A stretch of DNA of 32,810 nt from an uncultured Aquabacterium sp. (GCF_913773725.1 NZ_CAJYGK010000135.1:1-32810); one strand, 5' to 3'. Shown: positions 24,102 through 32,810, counted from the stretch's first letter. Made by a program: numbers and translations. Notes: generated by a model not told the origin, from the sequence alone.

Positions 24102-26210
24102 ATGAATCCGGATCCTGTTTCTGCCCCCGACACCCCCGATGCCTCTGCCTTCGCGCACAGCGGGGCGGAAGGGAACCCGGCGCGGCGCACCATCCAGGAG
24201 TTGCCGGACGAACTGATCAGCCAGATTGCCGCGGGTGAGGTGGTCGAGCGCCCGGCCTCGGTGGTGCGCGAGCTGGTCGACAACGCGCTGGACGCCGGGG
24301 CCACCCAGGTGACGGTCAAACTCATGGCCGGTGGCGTGCGCCAGATTCTGGTCGAAGACGACGGTTGCGGCATTCCGGTGCCCGAGATGCCGCTGGCGCT
24401 CAAGCGTCACGCGACCAGCAAGATCCGCTCGCTGGACGACCTCGAACACGTGGCGACCATGGGTTTCCGCGGGGAGGCGCTGGCCGCGATCGCGTCCGTG
24501 TCTGACATGTCGGTGTCCAGCCGGACGGGGAGTGACGCGCATGCGCACCGTCTGGATGCCCGCTCCGGCGAACTGACACCCGCGGCGCGGGCCGTGGGCA
24601 CCAGCGTCGAGGCACGGGAGCTGTTCTTCAACACGCCGGCGCGCCGCAAGTTCCTCAAGAGCGATGCCACCGAGCTGGCCCATTGCCTCGAAGCCGTCCG
24701 GCGCCATGCGCTGGCGCGGCCCGATGTCGGCTTTGCCGTCTGGCACGATGGCAAGCTGGTCGAGCAGTTGCGACCGGGCTCGGCCGCCCAGCGGGTGCAG
24801 GATGTGCTTGGCGACGCCTTCGTGAGCACCAGCCGCGAGGTGGACCTGCAGATCGGGCCCATGCGCGTGCACGGCCGCGCCGGCTTGCCGGACGCAGCCC
24901 GCTCGCGGGCCGACTGGCAGTATTGCTATGTCAATGGCCGCTATGTGCGCGACAAGCTGATCGCCCACGGCGTGCGGTCGGCCTACGAGGACGTGCTGCA
25001 CGGCTCCCGCCAGCCCACCTACGTTCTGTTCATCGAGATCGACCCCGAGCGCGTGGATGTCAACGTGCACCCGACCAAGATCGAGGTGCGCTTCCGGGAC
25101 TCGCGCGAGGTGCACCAGGCCGTGCGCAAGGCGGTGGAAGCCACGCTGGCGCGGTCTCGTGCCGGTGCGCAGGCCGCCCCGCTGATCCCCGGGCTGGCTG
25201 CACAGACGGGTGCGCCGGCGGCCACGGATGCAACGCCGGTTGCCGCCACGGCAACGGACGGCACCGGGGCAGACCGCACCGTTCGGCCCTGGCCCGGCTC
25301 CCATGCGACCCAGGGCACGTTGTCCTGGACGCGCCCGCCGGATGCGCAGCCCGAGCGCCGATGGGCGGGCTGGCCCGGCGCCCAGCCTGCCAGTCCCGCC
25401 GCTGCCGGGCCCACGGCGGGGACCGGTACGCCCGACCCGTTTGCCGACCTGCGGCTGCCCCGCGTGGTGGCGCGCGACGACGCGAGCGAACCCCTTACCG
25501 AGATGCCCTCTGGCACCGTCATGGCCCGTGAAGCCCCATCGGCTGCTGCGCAAGCATGGCTGGCCGCCACCGAAGCCGCCAGCACACAAGGCGACGCCCT
25601 TGCGCGCAACGAGGCTGCAGACGAAGACTGGCCGCTGGGGCGCGCCATCGGTCAGATCGGCGGCATTTACGTGCTGGCCGAAAACGCCAAGGGGCTGGTC
25701 ATCGTCGACATGCACGCGGCCCACGAGCGCGTGGTCTATGAGCGGCTCAAGGCCCAGCTGGCCCATGAAAAGCTGGAAAGCCAGCCGCTGCTGATCCCGT
25801 TGACCTTCGCCGCGACGCCGGCCGAGATCGCAACGGCCGAATCCAGCCGCGAGGCGCTGGCCGACCTGGGCCTGGACATCGACGCCATCGGCCCCGGCAA
25901 GCTGGCCGTGCGCGCCGTGCCGGCGGCCCTGCAGCAGGCGGATGGTGTCGACCTGGCGCGTGCCGTGCTGGCCGAGCTGGCCCAGCTGGATGCCAGCCAC
26001 GTGGTGCAACGGGCGCAGCACGAACTCCTGGCCACCATGGCCTGCCACGGCGCGGTGCGTGCCAACCGCAAGCTGACCCTGACCGAAATGAACGCCCTGC
26101 TGCGCGACATGGAAGCCACCGAGCGCGCAGACCAATGCAACCACGGCCGGCCCACCTGGCGTCAGTTGACGCTGCGGGAACTGGACGCGCTCTTCATGCG
26201 CGGCCGCTGA
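24102..26210 (+). CDS. mutL: DNA mismatch repair protein MutL
   Basis: Mismatch repair protein of 702 residues; it couples MutS recognition to strand removal. The N-terminal GHKL ATPase shows QIAAGEVVERPASVVRELVDNALDAGAT, VEDDGCGIP, HATSKI and GFRGEALAAIASV, followed by ELFFNTPARRKFLK and NVHPTKIEVRF. A variable Ala/Pro-rich linker spans about residues 345-510. The C-terminal dimerisation domain carries D536-M-H-A-A-H-E542-R-V-V-Y-E547, matching the DQHA-x2-E-x4-E nuclease motif, plus ACHGAVRA, CNHGRP and a terminal LFMRGR. This suggests an endonuclease-active MutL, unlike E. coli MutL. ATG 24102 is preferred; the open frame upstream begins at 23982 but has no family similarity. Confidence 0.97.
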   Translation: MNPDPVSAPDTPDASAFAHSGAEGNPARRTIQELPDELISQIAAGEVVERPASVVRELVDNALDAGATQVTVKLMAGGVRQILVEDDGCGIPVPEMPLALKRHATSKIRSLDDLEHVATMGFRGEALAAIASVSDMSVSSRTGSDAHAHRLDARSGELTPAARAVGTSVEARELFFNTPARRKFLKSDATELAHCLEAVRRHALARPDVGFAVWHDGKLVEQLRPGSAAQRVQDVLGDAFVSTSREVDLQIGPMRVHGRAGLPDAARSRADWQYCYVNGRYVRDKLIAHGVRSAYEDVLHGSRQPTYVLFIEIDPERVDVNVHPTKIEVRFRDSREVHQAVRKAVEATLARSRAGAQAAPLIPGLAAQTGAPAATDATPVAATATDGTGADRTVRPWPGSHATQGTLSWTRPPDAQPERRWAGWPGAQPASPAAAGPTAGTGTPDPFADLRLPRVVARDDASEPLTEMPSGTVMAREAPSAAAQAWLAATEAASTQGDALARNEAADEDWPLGRAIGQIGGIYVLAENAKGLVIVDMHAAHERVVYERLKAQLAHEKLESQPLLIPLTFAATPAEIATAESSREALADLGLDIDAIGPGKLAVRAVPAALQQADGVDLARAVLAELAQLDASHVVQRAQHELLATMACHGAVRANRKLTLTEMNALLRDMEATERADQCNHGRPTWRQLTLRELDALFMRGR

Positions 26211-26231
26211 CCCGCCCTTTCCCTGTTTTCC

Positions 26232-27410
26232 ATGACTGAACGCAAGAAACTCAGCCTGAGCCGCCCGGCTCCTGCCGACAGCAGTGACGCTCCGGCGCGC
26301 CGCAAGCCGCCCGTGCGCGGCGCCGGCAGCGCCCCTCGCAAGCGCATGACGGCTGCCGAAGCCGCGCAGGCACGCGAAGAAGCGGCTCGTGCCCCGCGCA
26401 GCGAGCCTGTGGACCGCCCCCGCCATGACAGTGGCGAGGGATGGCCTGCCCGCCGCACGGCCGAACCCCGTCGCCCGGCCCAGGGCGACGGGCGCGGTCG
26501 CCCTCCTGCACGCCCTGCCCCGCAAGGCGGCCGGGGCGACGCACGCCGCCCGATGGAGCGGCCCGCGTACCCGGAACGCGCCCCGCGCGCGGAGGCGCAG
26601 CCCACTGCCCGCCCCGAGCGCCAGGCCGAGCGCCCGGTTCCCGACGACGGCCGCATTCGCCTGTCCAAGCTGATGAGCGAGCGAGGTCTGGCGTCTCGTC
26701 GCGAAGCCGACGAGTGGATCGAGCAAGGCTGGGTGCGCGTCGACGGCGAGGTCGTGGCCGAGCTCGGCGTGCGGGTCCTGCCGAACGTCGACATCACCAT
26801 CGACCCGCTGGCCCGGACCCAGCAGGCCGAGCGGGTGACCATCCTGCTGCACAAGCCCATCGGCTACGTCAGCGGCCAGGCCGAGGACGGCCATGAGCCT
26901 GCCGTCGCCCTGATCCGCCCGGAAAACCGCTGGCGCGAAGACCGCCACCCTCTGCAGCTCACCCGTGGCCACCTGCGCAATCTGGCGCCTGCCGGCCGCC
27001 TGGACATCGACTCCACCGGTCTGCTGGTGCTCACCCAGGACGGGCGGGTGGCCCGCCAGCTCATCGGCGAAGACTCGGGCATCGAGAAGGAGTACCTGGT
27101 TCGCGTGCAGAGCGTGAGCGAGCCGGACTCCGAGAACGTCTCTGCCGTGGTCTCGCCCGAGACCCTCGAGCGGCTGCGCTTCGGGCTGGAGCTCGACGGC
27201 CGGCAGCTGAAGCCGGCACAGGTGTCCTGGCAGAACGAGCAGCAGCTGCGCTTCGTGCTGCGCGAAGGCCGCAAGCGCCAGATCCGCCGCATGTGCGAGC
27301 TGGTCGGCCTCAAGGTCGTGGGGCTCAAGCGGGTCCGCATGGGTCGCGTCACACTGAGCAAGCTGCCGCAAGGCCAATGGCGTTTCCTGAGGCCGGATGA
27401 GCGCTTCTGA
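26232..27410 (+). CDS. RsuA/RluF-family RNA pseudouridine synthase
   Basis: 392-residue pseudouridine synthase. About 135 N-terminal residues are basic, Arg/Pro/Ala-rich and probably disordered. An S4 RNA-binding domain follows ([20 protein letters not shown], about 140-200), then the catalytic domain with [14 protein letters not shown] (catalytic D258), EKEYLVRV and [14 protein letters not shown]. The RRMCE motif and the ending [16 protein letters not shown] resemble E. coli RluF more than RluB, RluE or RsuA. E. coli RluF makes Psi2604 in 23S rRNA and also Psi35 in tRNA-Tyr; substrate transfer to this protein is inference. It lies 21 bases after mutL, and its stop overlaps the next start by 14 bases. 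Confidence 0.88.
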   Translation: MTERKKLSLSRPAPADSSDAPARRKPPVRGAGSAPRKRMTAAEAAQAREEAARAPRSEPVDRPRHDSGEGWPARRTAEPRRPAQGDGRGRPPARPAPQGGRGDARRPMERPAYPERAPRAEAQPTARPERQAERPVPDDGRIRLSKLMSERGLASRREADEWIEQGWVRVDGEVVAELGVRVLPNVDITIDPLARTQQAERVTILLHKPIGYVSGQAEDGHEPAVALIRPENRWREDRHPLQLTRGHLRNLAPAGRLDIDSTGLLVLTQDGRVARQLIGEDSGIEKEYLVRVQSVSEPDSENVSAVVSPETLERLRFGLELDGRQLKPAQVSWQNEQQLRFVLREGRKRQIRRMCELVGLKVVGLKRVRMGRVTLSKLPQGQWRFLRPDERF

Positions 27411-28671
27411 CGCCGCCCCGCCGTCCGCCGGCACGCACCACGGCATCCCGACCTGGGTGGTCGTGGTCGCGCTCAGCATGCTGCTGGGCCTCCAGCCCGT
27501 CACGACCGACCTGTACCTGCCAGCCCTGCCGCAGATGCAGCGGGCCCTGGGGCTGACGCCCTCGCTCGCGCAGTGGACGCTGTCCGTGCTGATCCTGAGC
27601 TTCGGGCTCACCCAGCTGGTGTGGGGGCCCATCGCCGACCGCATCGGCCGCCGGCCCGTGTTGCGCACCTGCCTGTCGTTGTATGTGCTGGCCAGCGTCG
27701 CGGCCACGCTGGCGCAGGATTTCAGCATCATGATCGTCGCGCGGATGGCGCAGGGCGCCACGCTCTCCGGCGTGGTGATGTGCGGCCGCGCCATGGTGCG
27801 CGATCTGTACGAACCGCAGGACGGTGCGCGCATGATGGCCCATGGCATGAGCGGGCTCGGCGTCATTGCGCTGATCGGCCCGATCCTGGGCGGGCTGATG
27901 GCCACCCACGGCGGCTGGCGCGCCACGATGGCCCTGCTGGCCGTGTCAGGCGCCATCGTGCTGGCCTTCATCTGGCTGCGGCTGCCTGAAACACTGCCCA
28001 TCGCGCGCCGCCAGGGCTCGCTGGCCCTGTCGACCCTGGTGCGCAACTGGGCCGGCATCGGTCGGCACCCGCTGTTTCGCAGCTACGCCCTGCTGTCCGC
28101 CTCCACCTATGGCGGGCTGTTCGTATTCCTGTCCATCTCGTCCTTCGTGTTCATCGACGTGCTGGGCATCAGCCGCACGCTGTACGGCATGGTGATGGCC
28201 AGCACCTCGCTGGCCTACCTGATGGGGACCTTCTATTGCCGCCGCACGCTCAGCCGCCGGGGGCTGCAGGGTACGGTTCGCCGCGCTGGCTGGTATCCGC
28301 TGGCCGGGGGGCTGTATGGCGCGCTGATCTCCCTGGTGCAGGTGTCGACCGACTGGAGCGTGCCTGCCTGGGCCCTGCTGCCCGGGCTGTGGCTGTACGC
28401 CTTCGGGCACGGCATCCACCAACCCTGTGGCCAGACCGGCGTGGTCGCCGCCTTCCCGCACCAGGCGGGCGCGGCCTCGGCGCTGTCCGGGCTCGTGCTG
28501 TCGGTCGTGGCCTTTGCCGTGGGCGCACTCGTGTCCGGCTGGACGGCCCTGCCCGGCTGGGCCGGCACCATCCACCCGCTGACACTGGGCATGGCCCTGG
28601 GCGGCGCCGTCACCGCGCGCGTGGCCCTGCACCGCGTTCAGCGACACGGGCTCATCCCCAGGACCGCCTGA
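27397..28671 (+). CDS. Bcr/CflA-family MFS drug exporter
   Basis: Twelve-helix major facilitator of 424 residues, predicted to export drugs or small metabolites in exchange for protons. The first helix ends in [13 protein letters not shown], the conserved Bcr/CflA acidic entry motif. The loop 2-3 motif is [13 protein letters not shown], and [23 protein letters not shown] is characteristic of helix 4. [17 protein letters not shown] resembles antiporter motif C. Substrate unknown. The ATG at 27397 overlaps the rluF-like stop, so it is translated from the mutL-rluF transcript. miaA begins 18 bases downstream. Confidence 0.92.
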   Translation: MSASDAAPPSAGTHHGIPTWVVVVALSMLLGLQPVTTDLYLPALPQMQRALGLTPSLAQWTLSVLILSFGLTQLVWGPIADRIGRRPVLRTCLSLYVLASVAATLAQDFSIMIVARMAQGATLSGVVMCGRAMVRDLYEPQDGARMMAHGMSGLGVIALIGPILGGLMATHGGWRATMALLAVSGAIVLAFIWLRLPETLPIARRQGSLALSTLVRNWAGIGRHPLFRSYALLSASTYGGLFVFLSISSFVFIDVLGISRTLYGMVMASTSLAYLMGTFYCRRTLSRRGLQGTVRRAGWYPLAGGLYGALISLVQVSTDWSVPAWALLPGLWLYAFGHGIHQPCGQTGVVAAFPHQAGAASALSGLVLSVVAFAVGALVSGWTALPGWAGTIHPLTLGMALGGAVTARVALHRVQRHGLIPRTA

Positions 28672-28689
28672 GCGTCCCGCCCCGACACC

Positions 28690-29673
28690 ATGCCGTCGCC
28701 TTCCGACCTTTCGCCCCTCTGGGTTCTGACCGGCCCCACCGCCTGCGGCAAGACCGCCGTCGCGCTCGATCTGGCGCGGCACCTCCCGCTGGAGATCATC
28801 AGCGTGGACTCGGCGCTGATCTACCGCGACATGGACATCGGCACCGCCAAGCCGACGCCCGAAGAGCGGTCACAGGTACCGCACCATCTGATCGACATCG
28901 TGGAGCCCACCGAGCGCTACAGTGCCGCCCGGTTCGTGGCCGATGCCGAGCGCCTGATCACCGACATCCGTGCGCGCGGGCGGGTGCCGCTGCTGGTGGG
29001 CGGCACGATGCTGTACCTGAAGGCCTTGCTGGAGGGCATGGACGAAATGCCCGCCATCCCGCCGGACGTGCGGGCCGAGGTCGACGAACGGATGCGTACC
29101 CGAGGCAGTGTGGCCCTGCACGCTGAGCTGGCACAGGTCGACCCGGAAACCGCAGCGCGGCTGGCACCCGGTGACACCCAGCGCATCCAGCGCGCCATCG
29201 AGGTGTGGCAGGCCACCGGGCGGCCGCTGTCGAGCTTCCAGCAGCGCAGCCGCGAAGGCACCGCGCTGCGGCGTCCGGCCGTCGTGGTCTCGCTCGAACC
29301 GGCCGACCGGGCATGGCTGCACCGGCGCGTGGCCCAGCGCTACGAGCAGATGATGACCGCGGGCCTGGTGGACGAAGTCCGCGCGCTGCGCGCCCGTCCC
29401 GAGTTGAACGCCGACCTGCCCTCCATGCGCTGCGTGGGATACCGCCAGGTGTGGGAGGCGCTGGATGCCGGCCTGGACCTCGACAACCCGGCCGTGCTGG
29501 CCGAGGTCACCGAGCGCGGCGTAGCCGCCACCCGCCAGCTGGCCAAGCGGCAGGTGACCTGGCTGCGCAGCATGCCGGACCGCCATGTGGTGGTGTGCGA
29601 CCAGGGCGACAGCCCGGCCACCCTGTCCGAAAAGGTCCGTGCCGCCTTCACGACACCTCACCCTGCGCCTTGA
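28690..29673 (+). CDS. miaA: tRNA dimethylallyltransferase MiaA
   Basis: Enzyme of 327 residues that transfers the dimethylallyl group to A37 of tRNAs reading codons beginning with U (i6A37). The P-loop is GPTACGKT (15-22), the conserved [16 protein letters not shown] starts at D40, and [35 protein letters not shown] and [13 protein letters not shown] are all present. The C-terminal RQVTWLRSM is also diagnostic. The protein looks complete and normal in length. It ends the tsaE-amiC-mutL-rluF-MFS-miaA run. No hairpin terminator follows directly. A perfect CAGTCGACTG palindrome lies 13 bases after the stop (29686-29695), of unknown meaning. Confidence 0.96.
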   Translation: MPSPSDLSPLWVLTGPTACGKTAVALDLARHLPLEIISVDSALIYRDMDIGTAKPTPEERSQVPHHLIDIVEPTERYSAARFVADAERLITDIRARGRVPLLVGGTMLYLKALLEGMDEMPAIPPDVRAEVDERMRTRGSVALHAELAQVDPETAARLAPGDTQRIQRAIEVWQATGRPLSSFQQRSREGTALRRPAVVVSLEPADRAWLHRRVAQRYEQMMTAGLVDEVRALRARPELNADLPSMRCVGYRQVWEALDAGLDLDNPAVLAEVTERGVAATRQLAKRQVTWLRSMPDRHVVVCDQGDSPATLSEKVRAAFTTPHPAP

Positions 29674-29771
29674 GGTGGATTAAGTCAGTCGACTGTACGC
29701 ATCGGTAAGCTCGGCAATCCCCTTTCTGCCGTGCGGACCGGCGCGGGCCGGGGACGATTCTGGAGTACCCG

Positions 29772-30542
29772 ATGCCATACGAGCTGTTTCGCCAGCAGGG
29801 CCATGCCTGCCTGATGTTTTCCGACCTCAGCAACGAGGGTGGCGAGGCCGTGCAGGCCAACCAGTTCCTGATCGTCGATGGCGACCATGGCGCCATCATC
29901 GACCCGGGCGGCAACCTGGCCTACAGCGAGCTCTACCTGGGCATGACACGGCACTTCCCGCCCTCGCGCCTGTCGGCCATCCTTGCTTCGCACGCCGACC
30001 CGGACATCATCGCGTCTCTGGACCGCTGGATGACGGCCACGCCCGACGCCAAGCTGTACGTGTCGACCCTGTGGGAGCGCTTCGTGCCCCACTTCTGCAA
30101 ACCGGGCAAGACCACGGGCCGCATCGTCGGCATCCCGGATCAGGGCATGCGCATCCGCGTGGGGCGCCACGACCTCATCGCCCTGCCCGCGCACTTCATG
30201 CACGCCGAGGGCAACTTCCAGTTCTACGACCCCGTCAGCCGCATCCTGTTCTCGGGCGACCTCGGCGTGTCCTTCCTCTCGGGTGAAGCGGCCAAGCAGC
30301 CGATCCGGTCACTGAACCCGCTGCCTCGCGGCATGGAAAGCTTCCACCGCCGCTACATGGTGTCCAACAAGATCCTGCGCAGTTGGGCGCGCATGGTGCG
30401 CACCCTGCCCATCGACATGATCGTGCCGCAGCACGGCGCCCCGATGACGGGCGCCGCGGTCAACGAGTTCATCGACTGGGCCGAGCAGTTGATGTGCGGC
30501 ATCGACCTGATGGGCGATGCGCACTACACCGTGCCGCGGTGA
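29772..30542 (+). CDS. Flavodiiron-like (ODP-type) MBL-fold protein
   Basis: Soluble metallo-beta-lactamase-fold protein of 256 residues, resembling the di-iron domain of flavodiiron proteins and the oxygen-binding di-iron (ODP) family. NQFLIVDGDHGAIIDPGGN starts the fold. The ligand series is H74-x-D76-x-D78, H144 (HFMHAEGNF), D163 (SGDLG) and H221 (PQHG). The position of the sixth usual ligand (histidine after D78) is I79. No flavodoxin or rubredoxin domain is attached, so a reductase role is doubtful; an O2- or redox-sensing role is possible. Start ATG 29772 has GGAG eight bases upstream (29762-29765). It stands alone between miaA and the convergent emrB-like gene. Confidence 0.8.
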   Translation: MPYELFRQQGHACLMFSDLSNEGGEAVQANQFLIVDGDHGAIIDPGGNLAYSELYLGMTRHFPPSRLSAILASHADPDIIASLDRWMTATPDAKLYVSTLWERFVPHFCKPGKTTGRIVGIPDQGMRIRVGRHDLIALPAHFMHAEGNFQFYDPVSRILFSGDLGVSFLSGEAAKQPIRSLNPLPRGMESFHRRYMVSNKILRSWARMVRTLPIDMIVPQHGAPMTGAAVNEFIDWAEQLMCGIDLMGDAHYTVPR

Positions 30543-30548
30543 ACGCCA

Positions 30549-30571
30549 GCGGGGAAGCCATGCTCCCCCGC
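30549..30571. terminator. Hairpin between convergent ODP-type and emrB-like genes
   Basis: GCGGGGA (30549-30555) can pair with TCCCCCGC (30564-30571) with one bulged C. The 35-base convergent spacer holds little else, which suits a shared terminator, but no T run follows. Confidence 0.4.
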
Positions 30572-30576
30572 AAGCC

Positions 30577-32136
30577 TCAATGGGCGCCCGCGTCCGCAGG
30601 CGCTGCAGCCGCGCGTTTGGGGCGCGTCATCCAGACCAGCGGCACCATCAGCAGAAACAGCAGGGCCGAAGCCAGGTAGACGTCGTCGGCTGCCCGGGTG
30701 AAGGCCTGCTGGTCGATCAGCCGCGTGATCTGCGCGGCCGCCTGCTCCATGCCCATGCCGGCACGGCCCAGCACATCGAAGGCCTCGGCCGCACCCGGAT
30801 CGGTGCGCGAAACGTGCTCGACCATGTGTACATGGTGCAGCGTGGCGCGATGGTCCCACACCGTGGTCACGGTGGACGTGCCGATGGCACCGGCCGTGAT
30901 CCGCACGAAGTTGCTCAGCCCGGAGGCGGCAGGGATGCGATCCGGCGTCAGGCCCGACAGCGTGATCGCGCTCAGCGGAATGAAGAAGAACGCCAGCGCC
31001 GCGCCCTGGATGATGGTGGGGATCATGATGTGGGTGAAGTCCGCCTGCACCGTGAAGTGCGAGCGCATCCAGAGCACGACGGCAAACACGCAGAAAGACA
31101 CGGTGGCCAGCGCCCGCGGATCGACCCGCCCGATGTTCTTGCCGACCACCGGCGACAGCAGGATCGCCAGCAGCCCCACCGGCGCCACCGCCATGCCGGC
31201 TACCGACGCGGTGTAGCCCATGTGCTGCTGCAGCCACAGCGGCAGGATGACCACGTTGCCGAAGAACAGCCCGTAGCCGATCGACAGCGTGGCCACGCCG
31301 AACGCGAAGTTCTGACGCGAGAACAGGCGCAGGTCCACCACCGGGTGGTCCTGGGTCAGCTCCCAGATCACGAACACCACGAAGCCGATCAGGGCCACCA
31401 GCCCCAGGGCGACGATCTGGCCGCTTTCGAACCAGTCCAGCTCCTTGCCCTTGTCCAGCATCACCTGCAACGCCCCGACCCACAGCACGAGCAAAGCGAG
31501 CCCCACGGTGTCGATGGGGAGCTTGCGCGTCGGCGTTTCGCGTTTCTGGTAGATGCGCCACGCCACCGCGGCGGCCCCCAGGCCCACCGGCACGTTGATG
31601 TAGAAGATCCAGGGCCACGACAGGTTGTCGGTGATCCAGCCCCCGAGCAGCGGCCCCGTGACCGGCGCCACCAGCGTGGTCATCGACCACATCGCCAGGG
31701 CCATGCCCGCCTTGCCGGGCGGGTAGCTGCTGAGCAGCAGCGTTTGCGACAGCGGGATCATCGGCCCGGCCACCAGGCCCTGCAGCACCCGAAACCCGAT
31801 CAGCATCTCGAGCGACGTGGCCAGCCCGCACAACCACGAAGCCAGCACGAACAGCAGCACGCTGGCCGTGAACAGCCTGACGGCGCCAAAGCGCTGCGTG
31901 AGCCAGCCCGTCAGCGGCACCGAGATGGCGTTCGCCACCCCGAAGCTGGTGATCACCCAGGTGCCCTGCGTGGGGCTCACACCCAGGTTGCCCGCGATCG
32001 CCGGCAACGAGACGTTGGCGATCGAGGAGTCGAGCACGTTCATGAAGGTGGCCAGCGACAGGGCCACCGTGCCCAGCGCCAGCTCGCCTCCTTGCAGCGG
32101 ACGCGGGCCGGCCGCGGCAACGGGCGGGGTGCTCAC
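30577..32136 (-). CDS. EmrB-like DHA2-family MFS transporter
   Basis: Fourteen-helix drug:proton antiporter subunit of 519 residues. The first helix region LATFMNVLDSSIANVSLP, the loop motif GWLTQRFGAVRLF, and the antiporter motif GPLLGGWITDNLSWPWIFYINVPVG are diagnostic of EmrB/QacA-type DHA2 proteins. A late SGLSNFVRITAGAIGTS is also shared with EmrB. The start is GTG 32136, one base after the stop of the upstream EmrA-like gene; GAGGAG (32148-32143, minus strand) with a six-base spacer decides this over the upstream open frame from 32217. Together with EmrA and an outer-membrane channel it would expel hydrophobic drugs across both membranes. The substrate is unknown. Confidence 0.94.
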   Translation of the reverse strand: MSTPPVAAAGPRPLQGGELALGTVALSLATFMNVLDSSIANVSLPAIAGNLGVSPTQGTWVITSFGVANAISVPLTGWLTQRFGAVRLFTASVLLFVLASWLCGLATSLEMLIGFRVLQGLVAGPMIPLSQTLLLSSYPPGKAGMALAMWSMTTLVAPVTGPLLGGWITDNLSWPWIFYINVPVGLGAAAVAWRIYQKRETPTRKLPIDTVGLALLVLWVGALQVMLDKGKELDWFESGQIVALGLVALIGFVVFVIWELTQDHPVVDLRLFSRQNFAFGVATLSIGYGLFFGNVVILPLWLQQHMGYTASVAGMAVAPVGLLAILLSPVVGKNIGRVDPRALATVSFCVFAVVLWMRSHFTVQADFTHIMIPTIIQGAALAFFFIPLSAITLSGLTPDRIPAASGLSNFVRITAGAIGTSTVTTVWDHRATLHHVHMVEHVSRTDPGAAEAFDVLGRAGMGMEQAAAQITRLIDQQAFTRAADDVYLASALLFLLMVPLVWMTRPKRAAAAPADAGAH

Positions 32137-32137
32137 A

Positions 32138-32810
32138 TCAGGCTCCTCGTGCGCCGGTCCTAACCGGTGCGGCGGCATGCCCGAGGTTGGCCTCGATGAT
32201 CTGGCGCACCAGGGCATCGGCCTCGCGGGCCTGCTGGTCGAACACGGTGGTCTCGCTCAAGGGCCGAGCCCGCGGCGTGGCTGCCAGCACGGCGCCATCC
32301 TGCTTGCTCACATCGAGCTCCACTTCCATCGACAGCCCCACGCGCAGCGGATGGGCCGCGACTTCCTTGGCGTCCAGCTCGATGCGCACCGGCACACGCT
32401 GCACAATCTTGATCCAGTTGCCCGTCGCGTTCTGCGCCGGCAGCAGCGCAAACGCCGCGCCCGTGCCCGCGCCGAGGCCGGCCACCTTGCCGTGGTAGAC
32501 CACCTTGCTGCCGTAGACGTCGGCCGTCAGCGTGGCGGGCTGGCCGATGCGAACCCGCTGCAGCTGACTCTCCTTGAAGTTCGCGTCCACCCAGGGTTGA
32601 CCCAGCGTGACGAGGGCCATCAGCGGCGTGCCCGCCTGCACCCGCTGGCCCACCTGCACGCTGCGCTTGGCCACATGGCCGTCCACCGGCGCGGGCAGGT
32701 TCACGCGTTGTGCAGCCAGCCAGGCCTCACGCACGCGCGCCGCTGCGCGTGCCACATTGGGATGGTCCGTCACCTGGGTGCCATCCGTCAGGGCGCGGTT
32801 GGCACCCCAC
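32138..32810 (-). CDS. EmrA-like periplasmic adaptor, N-terminus outside window
   Basis: C-terminal 223 residues or so of an HlyD/EmrA membrane-fusion protein; the frame is open to the right edge, so the anchor helix and most of the coiled coil are outside the window. Visible family motifs are LPAPVDGHVAKRSVQVGQRVQAGTP (lipoyl half, given by its ends), PWVDANFKESQLQRVRIGQP, and AGTGAAFALLPAQNATGNW, the last nearly invariant in EmrA. It would link the EmrB-like pump to an outer-membrane channel. A GTG at 32773 is an internal codon, not the start. Regulation cannot be read because the upstream region is missing. Confidence 0.92.
   Translation of the reverse strand, partial: WGANRALTDGTQVTDHPNVARAAARVREAWLAAQRVNLPAPVDGHVAKRSVQVGQRVQAGTPLMALVTLGQPWVDANFKESQLQRVRIGQPATLTADVYGSKVVYHGKVAGLGAGTGAAFALLPAQNATGNWIKIVQRVPVRIELDAKEVAAHPLRVGLSMEVELDVSKQDGAVLAATPRARPLSETTVFDQQAREADALVRQIIEANLGHAAAPVRTGARGA
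32143..32148 (-). promoter_or_regulatory. Ribosome binding site of the emrB-like gene
   Basis: GAGGAG on the minus strand lies six bases before the GTG at 32136 and within the last codons of the emrA-like gene. It supports the GTG start and coupled translation. Confidence 0.7.

Noticed and set aside
23973-28058. 1361-codon open frame antisense to mutL, the rluF-like gene and part of the MFS gene
   Set aside because: Same composition artefact. It spans several real genes and shows no domain, signal or ribosome site.
29686-29695. CAGTCGACTG palindrome after miaA as a regulatory operator
   Set aside because: A single 10-base palindrome with no second copy and no convincing promoter nearby; left only as a note in the miaA entry.
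1-32810. CRISPR arrays, tRNA or rRNA genes, insertion sequences, phage or toxin-antitoxin modules
   Set aside because: None were seen on either strand; no regularly spaced repeats, terminal inverted repeats, or transposase or integrase motifs.

Overview
The window is about 33 kb of high-GC, densely packed chromosomal DNA. Gene content, gene order (queG, tsaE, amiC, mutL, miaA together) and protein style point to a Burkholderiales-type betaproteobacterium. This is an inference; there is no rRNA, tRNA or other taxonomic marker in the window. No insertion sequence, phage gene, CRISPR array or tRNA was seen, and no gene-free stretch exceeds about 200 bases. It reads as ordinary core chromosome with a few accessory cassettes.

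Layout. (1) 1-7520: an OmpR-type regulator and its sensor kinase (kinase cut by the left edge) face away from a three-gene heavy-metal RND efflux operon (periplasmic adaptor, inner-membrane pump, outer-membrane factor). (2) 7537-8034: an RraA-family protein on the minus strand. (3) 8184-12804: a tight four-gene envelope cassette made of a flippase-like UPF0104/YbhN membrane protein, a polyprenyl-phosphate GT2 glycosyltransferase, an ArnT-like GT39 transferase and a PAP2 phosphatase. A second ArnT-like GT39 protein lies at 17211-18761. (4) 12920-17055: de novo NAD synthesis, with nadA and nadC on the plus strand ending in a clear terminator, then a small ComFB-domain gene, then nadB convergent. 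(5) 18964-19941: a quinone-oxidoreductase-like MDR enzyme. (6) 19969-29673: queG on the minus strand, then tsaE, amiC, (dedA on the opposite strand), mutL, an rluF-like gene, a Bcr/CflA transporter and miaA. Four of these genes act, or may act, on tRNA anticodon loops. (7) 29772-30542: an orphan flavodiiron-like metallo-beta-lactamase-fold protein. (8) 30577-right edge: an EmrB-like pump and the C-terminal part of its EmrA-like partner.

How the genes work together. The two-component pair probably controls the adjacent metal efflux pump. The GT2 enzyme would load a sugar on undecaprenyl phosphate, the flippase-like protein could move the carrier, and the GT39 proteins would transfer the sugar in the periplasm. 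The PAP2 enzyme may dephosphorylate lipid A or recycle the carrier. NadB, NadA and NadC form a complete aspartate-to-nicotinate-mononucleotide route. I see no clearly unprecedented system. The most interesting leads are the envelope glycosylation cassette, the concentration of anticodon-loop modification genes, the ComFB gene inside the NAD locus, and the di-iron-like protein that lacks one canonical ligand.
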